NCBI GenBank assembly: GCA_964401835.1
Contig: CAYNZP010000002.1
Span: forward strand, 1 to 64,000
DNA length: 64,000 nucleotides
Direction: 5' to 3'
DNA from: CAYNZP01 sp964401835
GTDB taxonomy: Bacteria > Planctomycetota > Phycisphaerae > SM23-33
A program made the position numbers and the translations under genes. A model generated the notes under the pieces. The model had not been told where the DNA came from and searched no databases. It worked only from the letters and a program-made list of their open reading frames with translations. Below are positions 15,546 through 24,310 of this stretch, piece by piece; position 1 is the first letter of the stretch; every line of letters starts with the position of its first letter.

Positions 15546-18437
15546 TCAATTAATACTTGTCCAAGGCACGGTACACTTGACAACTGTCCCCCCACCTCTG
15601 CCGTGACTGAAAGTTAGTTTTCCGCCTATATTCTCCGCCCTATAACGCATTATATGTAATCCCATTCCCCTCGTACCCTGTTTCTTTTCAGATATTCCAA
15701 TTCCATCATCCGCAATTGAAAGCGTGATTCCGCCCCTTCTCTCTTTTAACATGATACGTATGTGCTTTGCTTTTGAATGCTTAGTGGCGTTATTAATGGC
15801 CTCCTGGGCAATGTGATACATCTGGGCGCTTATTAATTCATTATTGATGATTACTGGTTTTTTGTACTCAAATTTACATGGAACACCAAAGACACTTTCA
15901 ACATTACATGACATTTCACGCAGACCTGCCATTAACCCGCCTTTATCCAAACCTATGGGGTCCAGCCCCCTGGCCAGGTACCGAACCTGTGATACCGCTT
16001 CGTTTATGAGAGCGACCATCTGATTTGCAGCCCGAACATCACCTGGAAATTCCTTTTTCAACTTTCTTGAAAAACCTTCTATAAGAAAAGCAAGGCCGGT
16101 AAGATTTTGCCCCAATGAATCATGCAAATCCCTGCCTATACGCCGTTGTTCTCGTTCTGTTACCTCGAGAATCTCCCTTTCAAGCACCTTTCTTTGAGTA
16201 ATATCATTTCCAACCGAGAGAATCTCAATAGGATTGCCATCTTCGTTTCTAATTAATTTATTTGTCCATGCAATCCAGACTCTTTTGCCATCCCGAAGCA
16301 TATTTTCATTTTCATTAACAGCATAGCTTTCGGGGTTATCACTTATGTCCTTTATCATCGTCTCAAGGTCGCGGCCTGAAGAATCCGATGGCGGAACTAT
16401 TGTTCCGACGACGTTTTTTCCAAGGATGTCGATTTCCGGATAACCGAAAAACCTTTGAGCAAATTCATTGAAGAAAGTGATTTTTCCATTTATGTCCCGG
16501 CGCATAATAATGCTGTTAGCGCTCTGAACAAGCTCACGATATTTTTGTTGGCTTTTCCGTACAGCATTTTGGGCTCTTTTGCGGAGGGTTATATCTCGCA
16601 AAACACCGGCAACACCCAGGGGGTTCCCTTCATCGTCACGTTGGACCTTTCCGTGATCCTCAAACCAATACATCCTTCCATCTTTTCCTTTAATTCGAAA
16701 TTCTTCAGGGAATTCGTCGCCTGTTGAGATTCTCCTTTTAAAATTCAAGGCGACTTTTTGTTTTTCTTCCTCAATTACAAAATCCAGGAAGCTCTGTGAT
16801 ACAATTTCATCGGGCTTAAAACCATAAAGGCTTACCTGTGGCGCAATATAAGTAACAAGGCCGTTACGGTCAGTCAGATAGAGAATGTCATTTGTGTTTT
16901 CTGCAAGATTACGATATTGCTCTTCGCTCTGCCGTAGGGCTTTTTCAATAAAAAGCCTTTCTCGAGCTTCTCCCTCCAGTTCTTCAATCGCTTCAGACAA
17001 ATCAGCTGTTCGCCTTCGTACCTGAATTTCAAGTCTATCGCGTGATCTTCGCAAGAGTTCAGAATAACGTTCAAGCCTTTTCAGGAGACGCTCACGTTCC
17101 AATGTTTGCTTTCTGAGTTCTGTAATGTCACGAAATACAAGTAACTTTGATTGTGAAGAGCCAGAATTAACTATGGGAGTTTCTAAAACATCGAAGATTT
17201 TATTCTTCTCGGTGCAAGACCATTCCCAGCGTTTTTCTCCGTCTGATGGTCCGTCTACACCTTTACAATTTTCGCAGGGCTTGTCTGTTTTATGAAGATA
17301 CTCGTAACATTTCTTGCCTTTCCACTCGCCAAATAAACTTTCCAGGGATGGGTTTGCGTATTCAATTTCATAATCACTTTTTACAATATGAATTCCATCT
17401 TCAAAGGTATTCAGGATATTAACAACCCAGTCTCTCTGGCTTCGCAGGGCCTCTTCTGCTTTTTTCCCTTCTGTTATGTCCAATGCATAAACGTTCACAT
17501 AATCAGAACCTGCAACAGGCGCAAAAGAGAGAGAATATACATTATCGCCGCATTTTAGTTCAGACTGTTGAATTGATCCTGAATCGATCGCTTCCAAAAC
17601 TGTTTTATTCTCGGGGGCAGATAAAGTTTGCCCTTCTTGACAACGCCATTTTTCCAGCAAGGGTTTACTTGATTTGTTGCAATAAATAATCAGTCCATCT
17701 CTGTTAATCCGGAGAACAGGATTGGGGTTTTCGCTTGGGAATTTCGCAAGTCTGGATATTTTCTCTTCTGCCCTTTCCCGTTGAATAGCTATCGCATAGA
17801 GAGACGCCAGCCTGGTAACCACCACCAAATCTTTTTCAGAATAATCTTCAGTCGGGTTTGCGAGAGCTATCTGTCCGAGCAATTCATCTCCAAGCATGGC
17901 TGGAACGGATAGAAATTTGTTGATAGGAACATGCCCGGATGGGATTCCGTGCGATCTGCTATCATCCTGTGGAGTATTTGTCAGGATTGGCTTTTTGTTT
18001 TTCAATACCCAACCAAAAAGACCGTGGAATTCACTAAACACTATGCTCTTGTTTTGGACTTTGCATTTGTCCCAAACGTCTTTTGTCAACGTTGGACAGA
18101 CAAGATGCCCCGTATCAGGGTGGATATAACCAACGTAACCGAATTCGCTACCTGTAAGTTTCCTGGCATGGGCAAGGACTATTGACGAAATATCGTCAAT
18201 GGATTTAAGAGATATAAGCGCTTTGGACAACTCTGCTATGGACGCAACGATTTTAACCTGCCATATTACATCATCACGCGTATCATTGTGCTCAGAAGTG
18301 TTATTAATAGGAGTACTTTCGAAAAATTTCTCGATATTCGAAGCAATGCTGTCATTCTTGGTTTTAATGTCTTCAGCGGCAGGAGGTTCCAACCCCATAG
18401 TAACATACTCCCCTCGATGATTTCTTTCGGCTTCCAT
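15546..18437 (-). CDS. Multi-sensor histidine kinase (GAF, four PAS domains, HisKA_3, HATPase)
   Basis: The 963-residue soluble kinase has no membrane segment. In order: a GAF domain (about 60-215), a degenerate PAS domain (about 230-330), a second PAS domain with the Cys pattern CYEYLHKTDKPCENC (about 345-460), a coiled coil (about 465-520), two further PAS domains (about 525-650 and 660-780), the HisKA_3 helix with phospho-acceptor His in GRDLHDSLGQ, and an HATPase domain with NNATKHS and DDGIGI. This NarX-type core pairs with NarL-type regulators, and the partner lies 16 bp downstream. Start 18437 has GAGGG upstream; ATG 18398 behind GAGGGGAG is equally possible. The PAS Cys motif may bind a metal or cluster and sense redox state. 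Confidence 0.93.
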   Translation of the reverse strand: MEAERNHRGEYVTMGLEPPAAEDIKTKNDSIASNIEKFFESTPINNTSEHNDTRDDVIWQVKIVASIAELSKALISLKSIDDISSIVLAHARKLTGSEFGYVGYIHPDTGHLVCPTLTKDVWDKCKVQNKSIVFSEFHGLFGWVLKNKKPILTNTPQDDSRSHGIPSGHVPINKFLSVPAMLGDELLGQIALANPTEDYSEKDLVVVTRLASLYAIAIQRERAEEKISRLAKFPSENPNPVLRINRDGLIIYCNKSSKPLLEKWRCQEGQTLSAPENKTVLEAIDSGSIQQSELKCGDNVYSLSFAPVAGSDYVNVYALDITEGKKAEEALRSQRDWVVNILNTFEDGIHIVKSDYEIEYANPSLESLFGEWKGKKCYEYLHKTDKPCENCKGVDGPSDGEKRWEWSCTEKNKIFDVLETPIVNSGSSQSKLLVFRDITELRKQTLERERLLKRLERYSELLRRSRDRLEIQVRRRTADLSEAIEELEGEARERLFIEKALRQSEEQYRNLAENTNDILYLTDRNGLVTYIAPQVSLYGFKPDEIVSQSFLDFVIEEEKQKVALNFKRRISTGDEFPEEFRIKGKDGRMYWFEDHGKVQRDDEGNPLGVAGVLRDITLRKRAQNAVRKSQQKYRELVQSANSIIMRRDINGKITFFNEFAQRFFGYPEIDILGKNVVGTIVPPSDSSGRDLETMIKDISDNPESYAVNENENMLRDGKRVWIAWTNKLIRNEDGNPIEILSVGNDITQRKVLEREILEVTEREQRRIGRDLHDSLGQNLTGLAFLIEGFSRKLKKEFPGDVRAANQMVALINEAVSQVRYLARGLDPIGLDKGGLMAGLREMSCNVESVFGVPCKFEYKKPVIINNELISAQMYHIAQEAINNATKHSKAKHIRIMLKERRGGITLSIADDGIGISEKKQGTRGMGLHIMRYRAENIGGKLTFSHGRGGGTVVKCTVPWTSIN

Positions 18438-18858
18438 GCAACTGCCCTCAGTATGAGTTAGAAGTGAAATCGGGCTTTTGCACAACGGACCAAATTATTC
18501 AAATCTTGGATCAGACAACACAGCTACTGTAAATCTTATCCAAAAAGATAGGAGCCATCATCCTTGAATCCCCAGATCGTCCATGAAATGAAAATCGCTA
18601 TTGGACAGAGGATTATCTTAGCAAAAAATGAGTGGGGGTTGTAATGGAAATTAAAAAAATGCTCCCTAAAATTCGTAAGCTTTTAAAAACTAAAATGATA
18701 TGAGTTCTTGAGATACGAAACCTAAAGGCGAAGGTCGGCGAAATTTTAAAATTTCCTCTGATAGGTCATGTTCGCAACTGTCCCCTCCTATAATAAAGGA
18801 CAAAGTTTCGCAATGTGCGGAACTGTCCATCATGGGTTTTCGAGGAAAGGGCTATATC
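18438..18858. other. 421-bp divergent intergenic region between kinase and CBS genes
   Basis: The region must contain the promoters of the minus-strand two-component genes and the plus-strand CBS protein gene. It is AT-rich and includes the palindrome AAATTTTAAAATTT (about 18749-18762). The only coding candidate is a 19-codon frame with a GGGGG box (18644-18703). Nothing else is recognisable. Confidence 0.5.
18644..18703 (+). CDS. Possible 19-residue basic peptide
   Basis: ATG 18644 lies five bases after a GGGGG box and opens a 19-codon frame ending in TGA. The predicted peptide (starting MEIKKMLPKIRKLL) is Lys-rich with regularly spaced hydrophobic residues and could form an amphipathic helix. 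There is no homology evidence and such frames occur by chance, so this is a weak call. Confidence 0.2.
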   Translation: MEIKKMLPKIRKLLKTKMI

Positions 18859-19299
18859 ATGAACGCTCAGGATGTCATGCAATGTCACGAGATCTGGGCT
18901 TGCGTTGAGACAGCAGATGCTCAGTCCGTTGCGCAGATGATGGAACAACACCAGGTTGGTGCAATTCCAATCCTGGATTCAGATGGAAGGCTTGAAGGAA
19001 TTGTTACGGACCGCGACCTATGCTGCAAAGTTATTGCCTGGGGGAAGAGCTTGAATACACCAGTACGACAGATAATGAGCGAGCCAGTCTACTCAATCCT
19101 TCCGGAGACAAGCCTTAGGGAAGCCGAAGCAATAATGCGAGATCACCGTATTCACCGGCTGCCAGTTGTTGATGTCGATAATAAGCTTAAAGGTTTTATA
19201 TCGATCTCGGATATTGCCCATCACTGCGCAAACTCCGAAGAAGAACATGAATTGGTAGGCGTTTTAGAGAGCATCAGTGAACCTTACTATAAGACTTAG
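18859..19299 (+). CDS. Two-CBS-domain protein
   Basis: The 146-residue protein consists almost entirely of a tandem CBS pair (Bateman module): the first ends with GIVTDRDLC, the second with GFISISDIA; HRIHRLPVVD is typical of the second repeat. Such proteins bind adenine nucleotides and regulate partner proteins. ATG 18859, with GAGGAAAGGG upstream, is preferred over Met 18832. No partner domain is fused. The gene stands alone between a divergent kinase and a convergent tRNA. Confidence 0.92.
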   Translation: MNAQDVMQCHEIWACVETADAQSVAQMMEQHQVGAIPILDSDGRLEGIVTDRDLCCKVIAWGKSLNTPVRQIMSEPVYSILPETSLREAEAIMRDHRIHRLPVVDVDNKLKGFISISDIAHHCANSEEEHELVGVLESISEPYYKT

Positions 19300-19408
19300 G
19301 AATGTTTGCTGCCGAATCTCGTGTTTTTCTGACTGTCCCTGCAATTTCAGGGTTGAGAGAGCCATCCAGACAAATTGCAAGGTGCCTGCAAATGGGCTCT
19401 TACTAGAA

Positions 19409-19482
19409 TACGCCCGAGAGGATTCGAACCCCTAACCCTCGGTTCCGAAGACCGATGCTCTGTCCAGTTGAGCTACGGGCGC
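19409..19482 (-). tRNA. tRNA-Arg (anticodon TCG)
   Basis: The minus strand folds into a standard cloverleaf: acceptor GCGCCCG/CGGGCGT with discriminator A, D-arm with AGCTC, anticodon stem TCGGT/ACCGA with loop CTTCGGA (TCG at 34-36), and T-loop TTCGAATC. The 3' CCA is not encoded. Confidence 0.95.
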
Positions 19483-19825
19483 AGAATACTAAAAGAGCGA
19501 TAATACAATCTCGAAAAGTTTTTGCAAAGAAATTCATCAAGTGAAAGCTTAAAAACCAACAGTTGAGCTTGAAATGCAACTACTTTTGAAAAAGATGGTT
19601 ATAGGCGTCATATAAGAGCTGTTTAAATTTTCACCCTAGACAGAATTAGGATATCCCCTTATAATATTTGCCAAGCCAGTAGCCTTTGCTCGAGGTTATG
19701 ATTCTGGTTTTTTAAAGGAGGAGGTGTTGCTCACCTTCCTGTTGTATGTGTGCCCACCTCTTTTTGTCAAAATTAGGATAGTTGCTCTCTATCCATGATT
19801 ATTTGAAAATTTGGAGGAGTTGACC
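19483..19825. other. 343-bp intergenic region upstream of the cyclophilin gene
   Basis: No gene is visible. It should contain the promoter of tRNA-Arg (minus) and that of the PEP-CTERM cyclophilin (plus). A run of AAAGGAGGAGGTG and a later TCACCTTCCT (about 19718-19741) can pair as an imperfect hairpin in the cyclophilin leader. I could not support a sigma-54 promoter. Confidence 0.4.
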
Positions 19826-20593
19826 ATGGCTCATTTTGATGTTCGTCGTAGAGTTAATGTATCTCTGTTATTTGCCTGCCTTATTGTGGCTTTAGTATCT
19901 TTCCAAGCTCAGGCTGCTAACATAGCTCGCTTCGATACCGTGCTGGGCACTTTTGACGTACTGCTTTATGAGGACGTCGCACCCATTACGGTTCAGAACT
20001 TTACCAATTACGTTAATGATGGCGATTATAATAATTCATTCTTCCATCGCCTTGTTGATTCCTTCGTGCTCCAGGGTGGCGGATTTGCTCTCTATCCTAA
20101 TGGCTCTGGCGGTGAGTACATTGGTCAAATCCCGACTGATGGTCCTATTCAGAATGAATTTAATGTTTCGAATACTCGCGGCACAATAGCAATGGCAAAA
20201 GTTGGAGGCGATCCGAACAGTGCAACTAGCCAGTGGTTCTTCAACCTGGGCGACAATACCGGCAACGATCCAAATGCCCCATTTTATGATCCGGATCTCG
20301 GTTATGATCCAAATGGGCTGGACTACCAGAATGGTGGATTCACTGTTTTTGGTGAGGTTATTGGAAACGGCATGGATGTAGTTGACCTTTTGGCATCTCA
20401 AACACCAGAGGATCTTTCCAAAGAACTCTCGCCTGTGTTTAGCCAAATCCCCCTTATCGATTACTCAGCACCTCTAAGACGTGAGCACCTCGAAATAATT
20501 AACGGCATAACAATAATAACTCCAGAACCAGTGAGTCTGTCCTTGATGGCACTGGGCGGATTGACGTTACTTCGCAGAAAGAAGAAAATCTAA
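19826..20593 (+). CDS. Secreted cyclophilin-type peptidyl-prolyl isomerase with PEP-CTERM sorting signal
   Basis: ATG 19826 follows GGAGGAG. Residues 1-30 are a signal peptide ending in AQA. Residues 33-190 are a cyclophilin domain, with FFHR (72-75), QGGGF (83-87), NSATSQWFFN (131-140) and FGEVI. It has an Asp/Asn/Pro-rich insertion at about 142-168 that could bind calcium. The C-terminus is a complete PEP-CTERM signal: PEP at 233-235, a hydrophobic helix and a terminal RRKKK cluster. An exosortase should cut it and anchor or release it at the cell surface. It would catalyse cis-trans proline isomerisation of exported proteins. No exosortase gene is in the window. Two strong terminators follow. 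Confidence 0.95.
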   Translation: MAHFDVRRRVNVSLLFACLIVALVSFQAQAANIARFDTVLGTFDVLLYEDVAPITVQNFTNYVNDGDYNNSFFHRLVDSFVLQGGGFALYPNGSGGEYIGQIPTDGPIQNEFNVSNTRGTIAMAKVGGDPNSATSQWFFNLGDNTGNDPNAPFYDPDLGYDPNGLDYQNGGFTVFGEVIGNGMDVVDLLASQTPEDLSKELSPVFSQIPLIDYSAPLRREHLEIINGITIITPEPVSLSLMALGGLTLLRRKKKI

Positions 20594-20624
20594 TTTTTCA
20601 AAGACAGGTTTGATGAAATACAAG

Positions 20625-20665
20625 AAGCCTTGCATCTCTTTCCGGGATGCAAGGCTTTCTTCTTT
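20625..20665 (+). terminator. Rho-independent terminator of the cyclophilin gene
   Basis: A perfect 12-bp stem, AAGCCTTGCATC with GATGCAAGGCTT (20625-20636 and 20646-20657), has a 9-nt loop and is followed by TCTTCTTTATT. It lies 32 bp after the stop codon. Confidence 0.92.
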
Positions 20666-20688
20666 ATTCTAATGCCTTTTGAAATATT

Positions 20689-20720
20689 AACCCGGCCCCG
20701 CTATTTGGGGCCGGGTTTTA
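20689..20720. terminator. Strong bidirectional terminator between convergent genes
   Basis: AACCCGGCCCC (20689-20699) pairs with GGGGCCGGGTT (20707-20717) around a 7-nt loop and is followed by TTTTAG on the plus strand. It separates the cyclophilin gene from the DUF3034-like gene, which ends at 20767. The minus-strand side has a weaker T tract. Confidence 0.85.
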
Positions 20721-20766
20721 GCGTATATTTTCTATCAGGTTTCGTCCGTCTGTTTTTCAGTAATTT

Positions 20767-21804
20767 CTAAAACTTGTAATTTACCGAGAAAGTCGGCCCA
20801 ACAGCATTGGCCTGATTAGCGATATTGCCGAACCAGGTAACACCTAAATTAACCGAGAGATTTTCACACGGTATAATAGAGACATTCACACCGTTCCAGT
20901 TCTCTTCGCCCCTGATAAGGCCGGCAACCGGCGGGCCTGAAAACGCATTTTCTTTCCGACGGAATTCGTAGCTGATTGCAAGCCAATCTGTAGGATATGC
21001 GGTAACGCCCAGTTCGATTGTCGTATTGCGATGGCTACTGAAGCCCATATATCCTAATTGTGCCGCATCGCTGTTTCGCATGCCGACGGTAACTTCTACA
21101 GGCGGTAGAGGGTCGATATGAATACGCTTTGTCGCAGTAAGCGTTAATTCCAAACCGTTGTCCCGCTCATAACCTATAGTATCCATGGGAATGAGTAAAC
21201 GATTGTTAATATCTTTGATTGTCTGGTTGTACTTAAAGTGGATGCCAGCAGTCACTGCAGGAACCGGCAGGTCGAAGCTGTCTTCTTCTATCAGCAGGCC
21301 ACGCAAATTGAAATTGTGCATCCATATGCCACGGTCTTTCAACGAATTGGCGATTGTCCGGCGTACAACGGAATTAAGATTGCCCGTGTCAAATCGGCTA
21401 ACGGCGTAGCTGAATTCCAATCGACCGAACAGTGTTTCACTGACGGCGAGGCTGAAGAGGTTCTTCCTGCCGAACACCCCGAAAAATGTGCCGGTAACAG
21501 AAGGCAAGCCGAAAATTTGATCCTTGGGTCCGGGATTTGCCAAATATGCTGATGGAACAAAAATTCCCCCGCCTACGCCTTCAATTGTATTTCTTTGGGC
21601 AGCTCTGCTCGAAGGGGGGTATTGATCGCTTTCAGCATCCTGCAAATCTGTTGGCGGCGTTTGGGATACGTTTGAATCGTCTGCATAAGCCCAGTATTGG
21701 TCAAGCCAACTTCCGGGGTTCTTTTCTACTTCGGTTTCCGCTTTAGCGACTCCCGCAAATACCAGAACAACGCATGCCAATAAACAGATAGTTTTTGTAT
21801 TCAT
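20767..21804 (-). CDS. Outer-membrane protein of DUF3034 type
   Basis: The 345-residue protein starts with a signal peptide (basic start, Leu/Val core, cut after VAKAE). Residues 30-75 are polar, and the rest is made of alternating strands ending in an aromatic residue (SVNYKF), the sign of an outer-membrane beta-barrel. The order of motifs, with GRLEFSYAVSRFDT, a loop with GIWMHNFNLRGLL, then AISYEFRRKEN, EENWNGVNVS and NLGVTWFGNI, matches my recollection of DUF3034 proteins, which occur in genomes with PEP-CTERM systems. Function is unknown. The gene is monocistronic, with AAAGGC before the ATG. Confidence 0.75.
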   Translation of the reverse strand: MNTKTICLLACVVLVFAGVAKAETEVEKNPGSWLDQYWAYADDSNVSQTPPTDLQDAESDQYPPSSRAAQRNTIEGVGGGIFVPSAYLANPGPKDQIFGLPSVTGTFFGVFGRKNLFSLAVSETLFGRLEFSYAVSRFDTGNLNSVVRRTIANSLKDRGIWMHNFNLRGLLIEEDSFDLPVPAVTAGIHFKYNQTIKDINNRLLIPMDTIGYERDNGLELTLTATKRIHIDPLPPVEVTVGMRNSDAAQLGYMGFSSHRNTTIELGVTAYPTDWLAISYEFRRKENAFSGPPVAGLIRGEENWNGVNVSIIPCENLSVNLGVTWFGNIANQANAVGPTFSVNYKF

Positions 21805-22146
21805 CTTTTAGCCTTTCATTTAATGAGCAAAGCCATGCCTTCGCGCACCCACACCCGTTGAAATCAATTTTACGGCTAAAAATAAGACTTGATGCGATTA
21901 ATATCACACCGGGGCAAACGAACGTCAAGTAAAAAACATTTCATTTCAGAAGAAAAGAGCCGTTGCCATTTTCAGACAACGGCTCTCCAAAATCGGGGCG
22001 ACTGGATTTCTGCTTCGGCCTTTGGCCTCGCAGGCGCCTTCGGCGTGAACTACGCAACTTGTGTCCGCTTCGCGTCCACGCCGCTAGTTCAACAAACACA
22101 GCAAATTAGCAAAGGGCCGCCTAATCTAATGGCGACCCTTCGTTAA
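21805..22146. other. 342-bp region with tRNA 3'-end duplication and hairpins
   Basis: No protein gene is visible. In minus-strand order from tRNA-Pro it holds an imperfect terminator hairpin (about 22107-22138), a GC-rich segment with interleaved inverted repeats (22042-22089), a second copy of the last part of the tRNA (21991-22009) and a strong terminator hairpin (21950-21986). The remainder up to the DUF3034-like gene is its promoter and leader. Confidence 0.6.
21950..21986 (-). terminator. Rho-independent terminator downstream of the tRNA-Pro region
   Basis: AGAGCCGTTG and CAACGGCTCT (21956-21965 and 21977-21986) form a perfect 10-bp stem with an 11-nt loop. On the minus strand it is followed by TTTTCTTCT, as expected for a terminator of tRNA-Pro and the repeat-bearing segment. 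Confidence 0.85.
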
Positions 22147-22163
22147 TCGGGGCGACTGGATTT
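21991..22163. repeat. 19-bp direct repeat of the tRNA-Pro 3' end (att-like), 154-bp period
   Basis: The same 19 bases occur at 21991-22009 and 22145-22163. The second copy is the 3' end of tRNA-Pro (acceptor and T-arm) plus two flanking bases. Duplication of a tRNA 3' end is the usual footprint of a tyrosine-recombinase integration, but the enclosed DNA is only about 135 bp and codes for nothing. Within it GGCGTG (22042-22047), AACTA (22048-22052), CACGCC (22077-22082) and TAGTT (22085-22089) could pair in an interleaved, pseudoknot-like way. It may be a tiny tRNA-associated element or the remnant of a larger one. Confidence 0.8.
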
Positions 22164-22221
22164 GAACCAGCGACCTCTTGACCCCCAGTCAAGCGCGCTA
22201 TCCAAGCTGCGCCACGCCCCG
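22147..22221 (-). tRNA. tRNA-Pro (anticodon GGG)
   Basis: The minus strand folds as a cloverleaf with acceptor CGGGGCG/CGCCCCG, discriminator A, anticodon stem CTTGA/TCAAG with loop CTGGGGG (GGG at 34-36) and T-loop TTCAAATC. The 3' CCA is not encoded. Its 3' end is duplicated 154 bp downstream. Confidence 0.95.
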
Positions 22222-22430
22222 AGTGCTTCCTTGGCTAAAATTCGCTTTTGGGTCGTAAATTATATAAGCACATTACTTAGAAACAAGCTCTTTTACCTCT
22301 GGTAGCGTTATCCAAGGCTAAATTCTCTTTCTCAACTGCAATAAATCTGAGCAATCCGCGTTTAGCCCAATAGAGAAGGCAGCAGGTGCTGAATAGTTTA
22401 TTTGTATTAACTCGCTGGGAGGCAGGAACC

Positions 22431-23123
22431 ATGAAAAGACACATAATCATAACAATAGCAGTAATGCTGGGACTGCTCCTTGTTACGGGGAACCTCGAAG
22501 CAAAGGAAAAAGACCACAAACATGAAGAGCAGCGCCACGGACAAAGGGTAGAGAAGTTCATCGAGAAACTTGGTCTTTCAGATGAACAAGCCGTTGAAGT
22601 TCGGGAGGTTTTTGAGAAGCACCGGGAAAAAGTCAGTAAATGGCGTGAAAAAAACGGGGAAAAGATAAAAAAATTGCATGAGAAGTTGAGAGAAGCCCGG
22701 GAATCTGATGATGAGGAAGCCGTTAAAGAGGCCAAGGAGAAGCTTCATAAGCTAATGGAAGGGCGCAAAGAGCTGCATGAATCGAAGCTTGAGGAGCTGG
22801 AAGAAGTTCTTGATGAAGAGCAGTTTGAACGAGCTAAGAAAATGTTTGAACGTGCTCGTTCCCGCCATAGAAAAGGTAAAGGCAAAGACCTATTTAAAAA
22901 GCTGGATCTAACAGAGCAGCAGAAGGAAAAGGTCAAGGAAATTCGTGCAGAAGCGAAGAAGGAAGTCAAGGAATCCGACAACCTAGAAGAGATGCATATG
23001 ATTATCCACAGGGCTAATTATCGGATTAAAAAGGAAGTTCTCACTGACGAACAACGGGAAGAGCTTGGAGAATTACATCCAAAAAGAAAAGGTAAACATT
23101 CGCCCCGAGACAAAGATGAATAA
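22431..23123 (+). CDS. Spy/CpxP-like LTXXQ periplasmic protein
   Basis: ATG 22431 follows TGGGAGGCAGG, giving a 230-residue protein. Residues 1-24 are a signal peptide (MKRHII start, Leu-rich core). The mature protein is very rich in Lys, Glu and Arg and almost wholly helical. It has two LTXXQ-type repeats, LGLSDEQAVEV at about 46 and LDLTEQQKEKV at about 163, the mark of Spy/CpxP periplasmic chaperones and metal-stress sensors. A long charged coiled coil joins them, and the C-terminus is basic. It probably acts in envelope stress or metal sensing; no sigma factor or kinase partner lies beside it. Confidence 0.85.
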   Translation: MKRHIIITIAVMLGLLLVTGNLEAKEKDHKHEEQRHGQRVEKFIEKLGLSDEQAVEVREVFEKHREKVSKWREKNGEKIKKLHEKLREARESDDEEAVKEAKEKLHKLMEGRKELHESKLEELEEVLDEEQFERAKKMFERARSRHRKGKGKDLFKKLDLTEQQKEKVKEIRAEAKKEVKESDNLEEMHMIIHRANYRIKKEVLTDEQREELGELHPKRKGKHSPRDKDE

Positions 23124-23184
23124 TTACCAATCCTGATTAAGTTCGGGAATTTAGGAATTCAATGGCGGCCTGGGTAAATAAGAC

Positions 23185-24270
23185 TTACTCGGGCTGCCCT
23201 TCTTTTTCATGTTCAGAGCCTTCCTGCTGCTGAGAAGTATCTGTTTTATGGTTAGAACTGCCAGAGGAGGTTATGCTAGGGCCGAAACCTAACAGGAAAC
23301 GCTCACCATCGAGTTCCATTTCCACAGAAAACTCTTTAATTTCGATAACCTTGGCCCCCTTTATTCTTTGACCAACACCGACAAATTTTCCGTTAATATT
23401 GGCTTTTATATAACCAGGCTGCCGGATAATTCCCGAAAGTTTTAGGCCGGCTGGGCAGGGCCTGTATTTAATGGGCCTTTCTTTATATTCAGGCTTTGGA
23501 GCTTGCTGTTTGGGTTGTTTTTTTGGAGGTAACGGGACCTTGTTTTGCGGCAGGTATTCTTTTTCATCGGGCTTAACAAGTTCAATCTCTTCAAGTTCGG
23601 GTTTGTTCTGAAGATTCGCTGCTGCAATTTCGGATTGGACGTCTTCCTCTTCTGAGAGAGGCCCTGGGTCTGTTTTATTTTCAACTGGTCGCGGGTTGTC
23701 GGCCAGCAAGGTCAGCTGGGCTAAATCATTGTCTCCCTGCAATGATTCAACTGCTGTTTCGCCAGACACGTCTGAACCTTTTACATTTTCGTTGATATTA
23801 ACTATTAAATCCGCAGCTGATAATGTTTGAGGCGAAGTAGCACCATCACTCACTATCCATATAAAAGATATCATGGCTATCAACACAAAGGCTGCAATGG
23901 TGCAGGCAGACATCAGCTTTTGCCGATCCTGCATAAGAGATTCAGCAAAATTGACAATGAAGGACTTCCAGTCAATAAAAACGCCAAATCTGGAAGTATT
24001 TCTCTGCGGCCCTTGGACTATTTGTGACTGAGTTTTTTGCGATGCTTCATGGACAAATGGAATTACGCTTTTGCGTCCCTCCTGGGTAGGCAGTTCCGAC
24101 GTGTTTGAATTTGGAATTACTATTGAGTCATTGTCGCCTGGTTCTTCGTCTGAAAGAATTCCCAACCTGTCCTTACCATAGTTGGATTTATGTTTTTGCG
24201 TGACAGGGCCTGGCCTATCGTTTCGACTGCCCAGCCGCCCTGAAATATTGAAATTTTCTTTGTTTTTCAT
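23185..24270 (-). CDS. Single-span membrane protein with GspB/PulC-like C-terminal domain
   Basis: The 361-residue protein has a disordered polar N-terminus (1-95), one transmembrane helix (about 121-141), an acidic and then Pro/Lys-rich linker (150-270), and a small beta domain at about 276-328 reading LKLSGIIRQPGYIKA, then GVGQRIKGAKVIEI and DGERFLLGFG. The latter resembles the homology region of GspC/PulC and the C-terminal domain of GspB, which link inner- and outer-membrane parts of type II secretion or type IV pilus machines. It starts 40 bp downstream of the ParA-like gene stop. Secretion-related function is inference; no other secretion gene is in the window. Confidence 0.6.
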   Translation of the reverse strand: MKNKENFNISGRLGSRNDRPGPVTQKHKSNYGKDRLGILSDEEPGDNDSIVIPNSNTSELPTQEGRKSVIPFVHEASQKTQSQIVQGPQRNTSRFGVFIDWKSFIVNFAESLMQDRQKLMSACTIAAFVLIAMISFIWIVSDGATSPQTLSAADLIVNINENVKGSDVSGETAVESLQGDNDLAQLTLLADNPRPVENKTDPGPLSEEEDVQSEIAAANLQNKPELEEIELVKPDEKEYLPQNKVPLPPKKQPKQQAPKPEYKERPIKYRPCPAGLKLSGIIRQPGYIKANINGKFVGVGQRIKGAKVIEIKEFSVEMELDGERFLLGFGPSITSSGSSNHKTDTSQQQEGSEHEKEGQPE

Positions 24271-24310
24271 GATAGTTCAGTTTTTTATTTCAAAGGTTCA
24301 AACACCAAAT

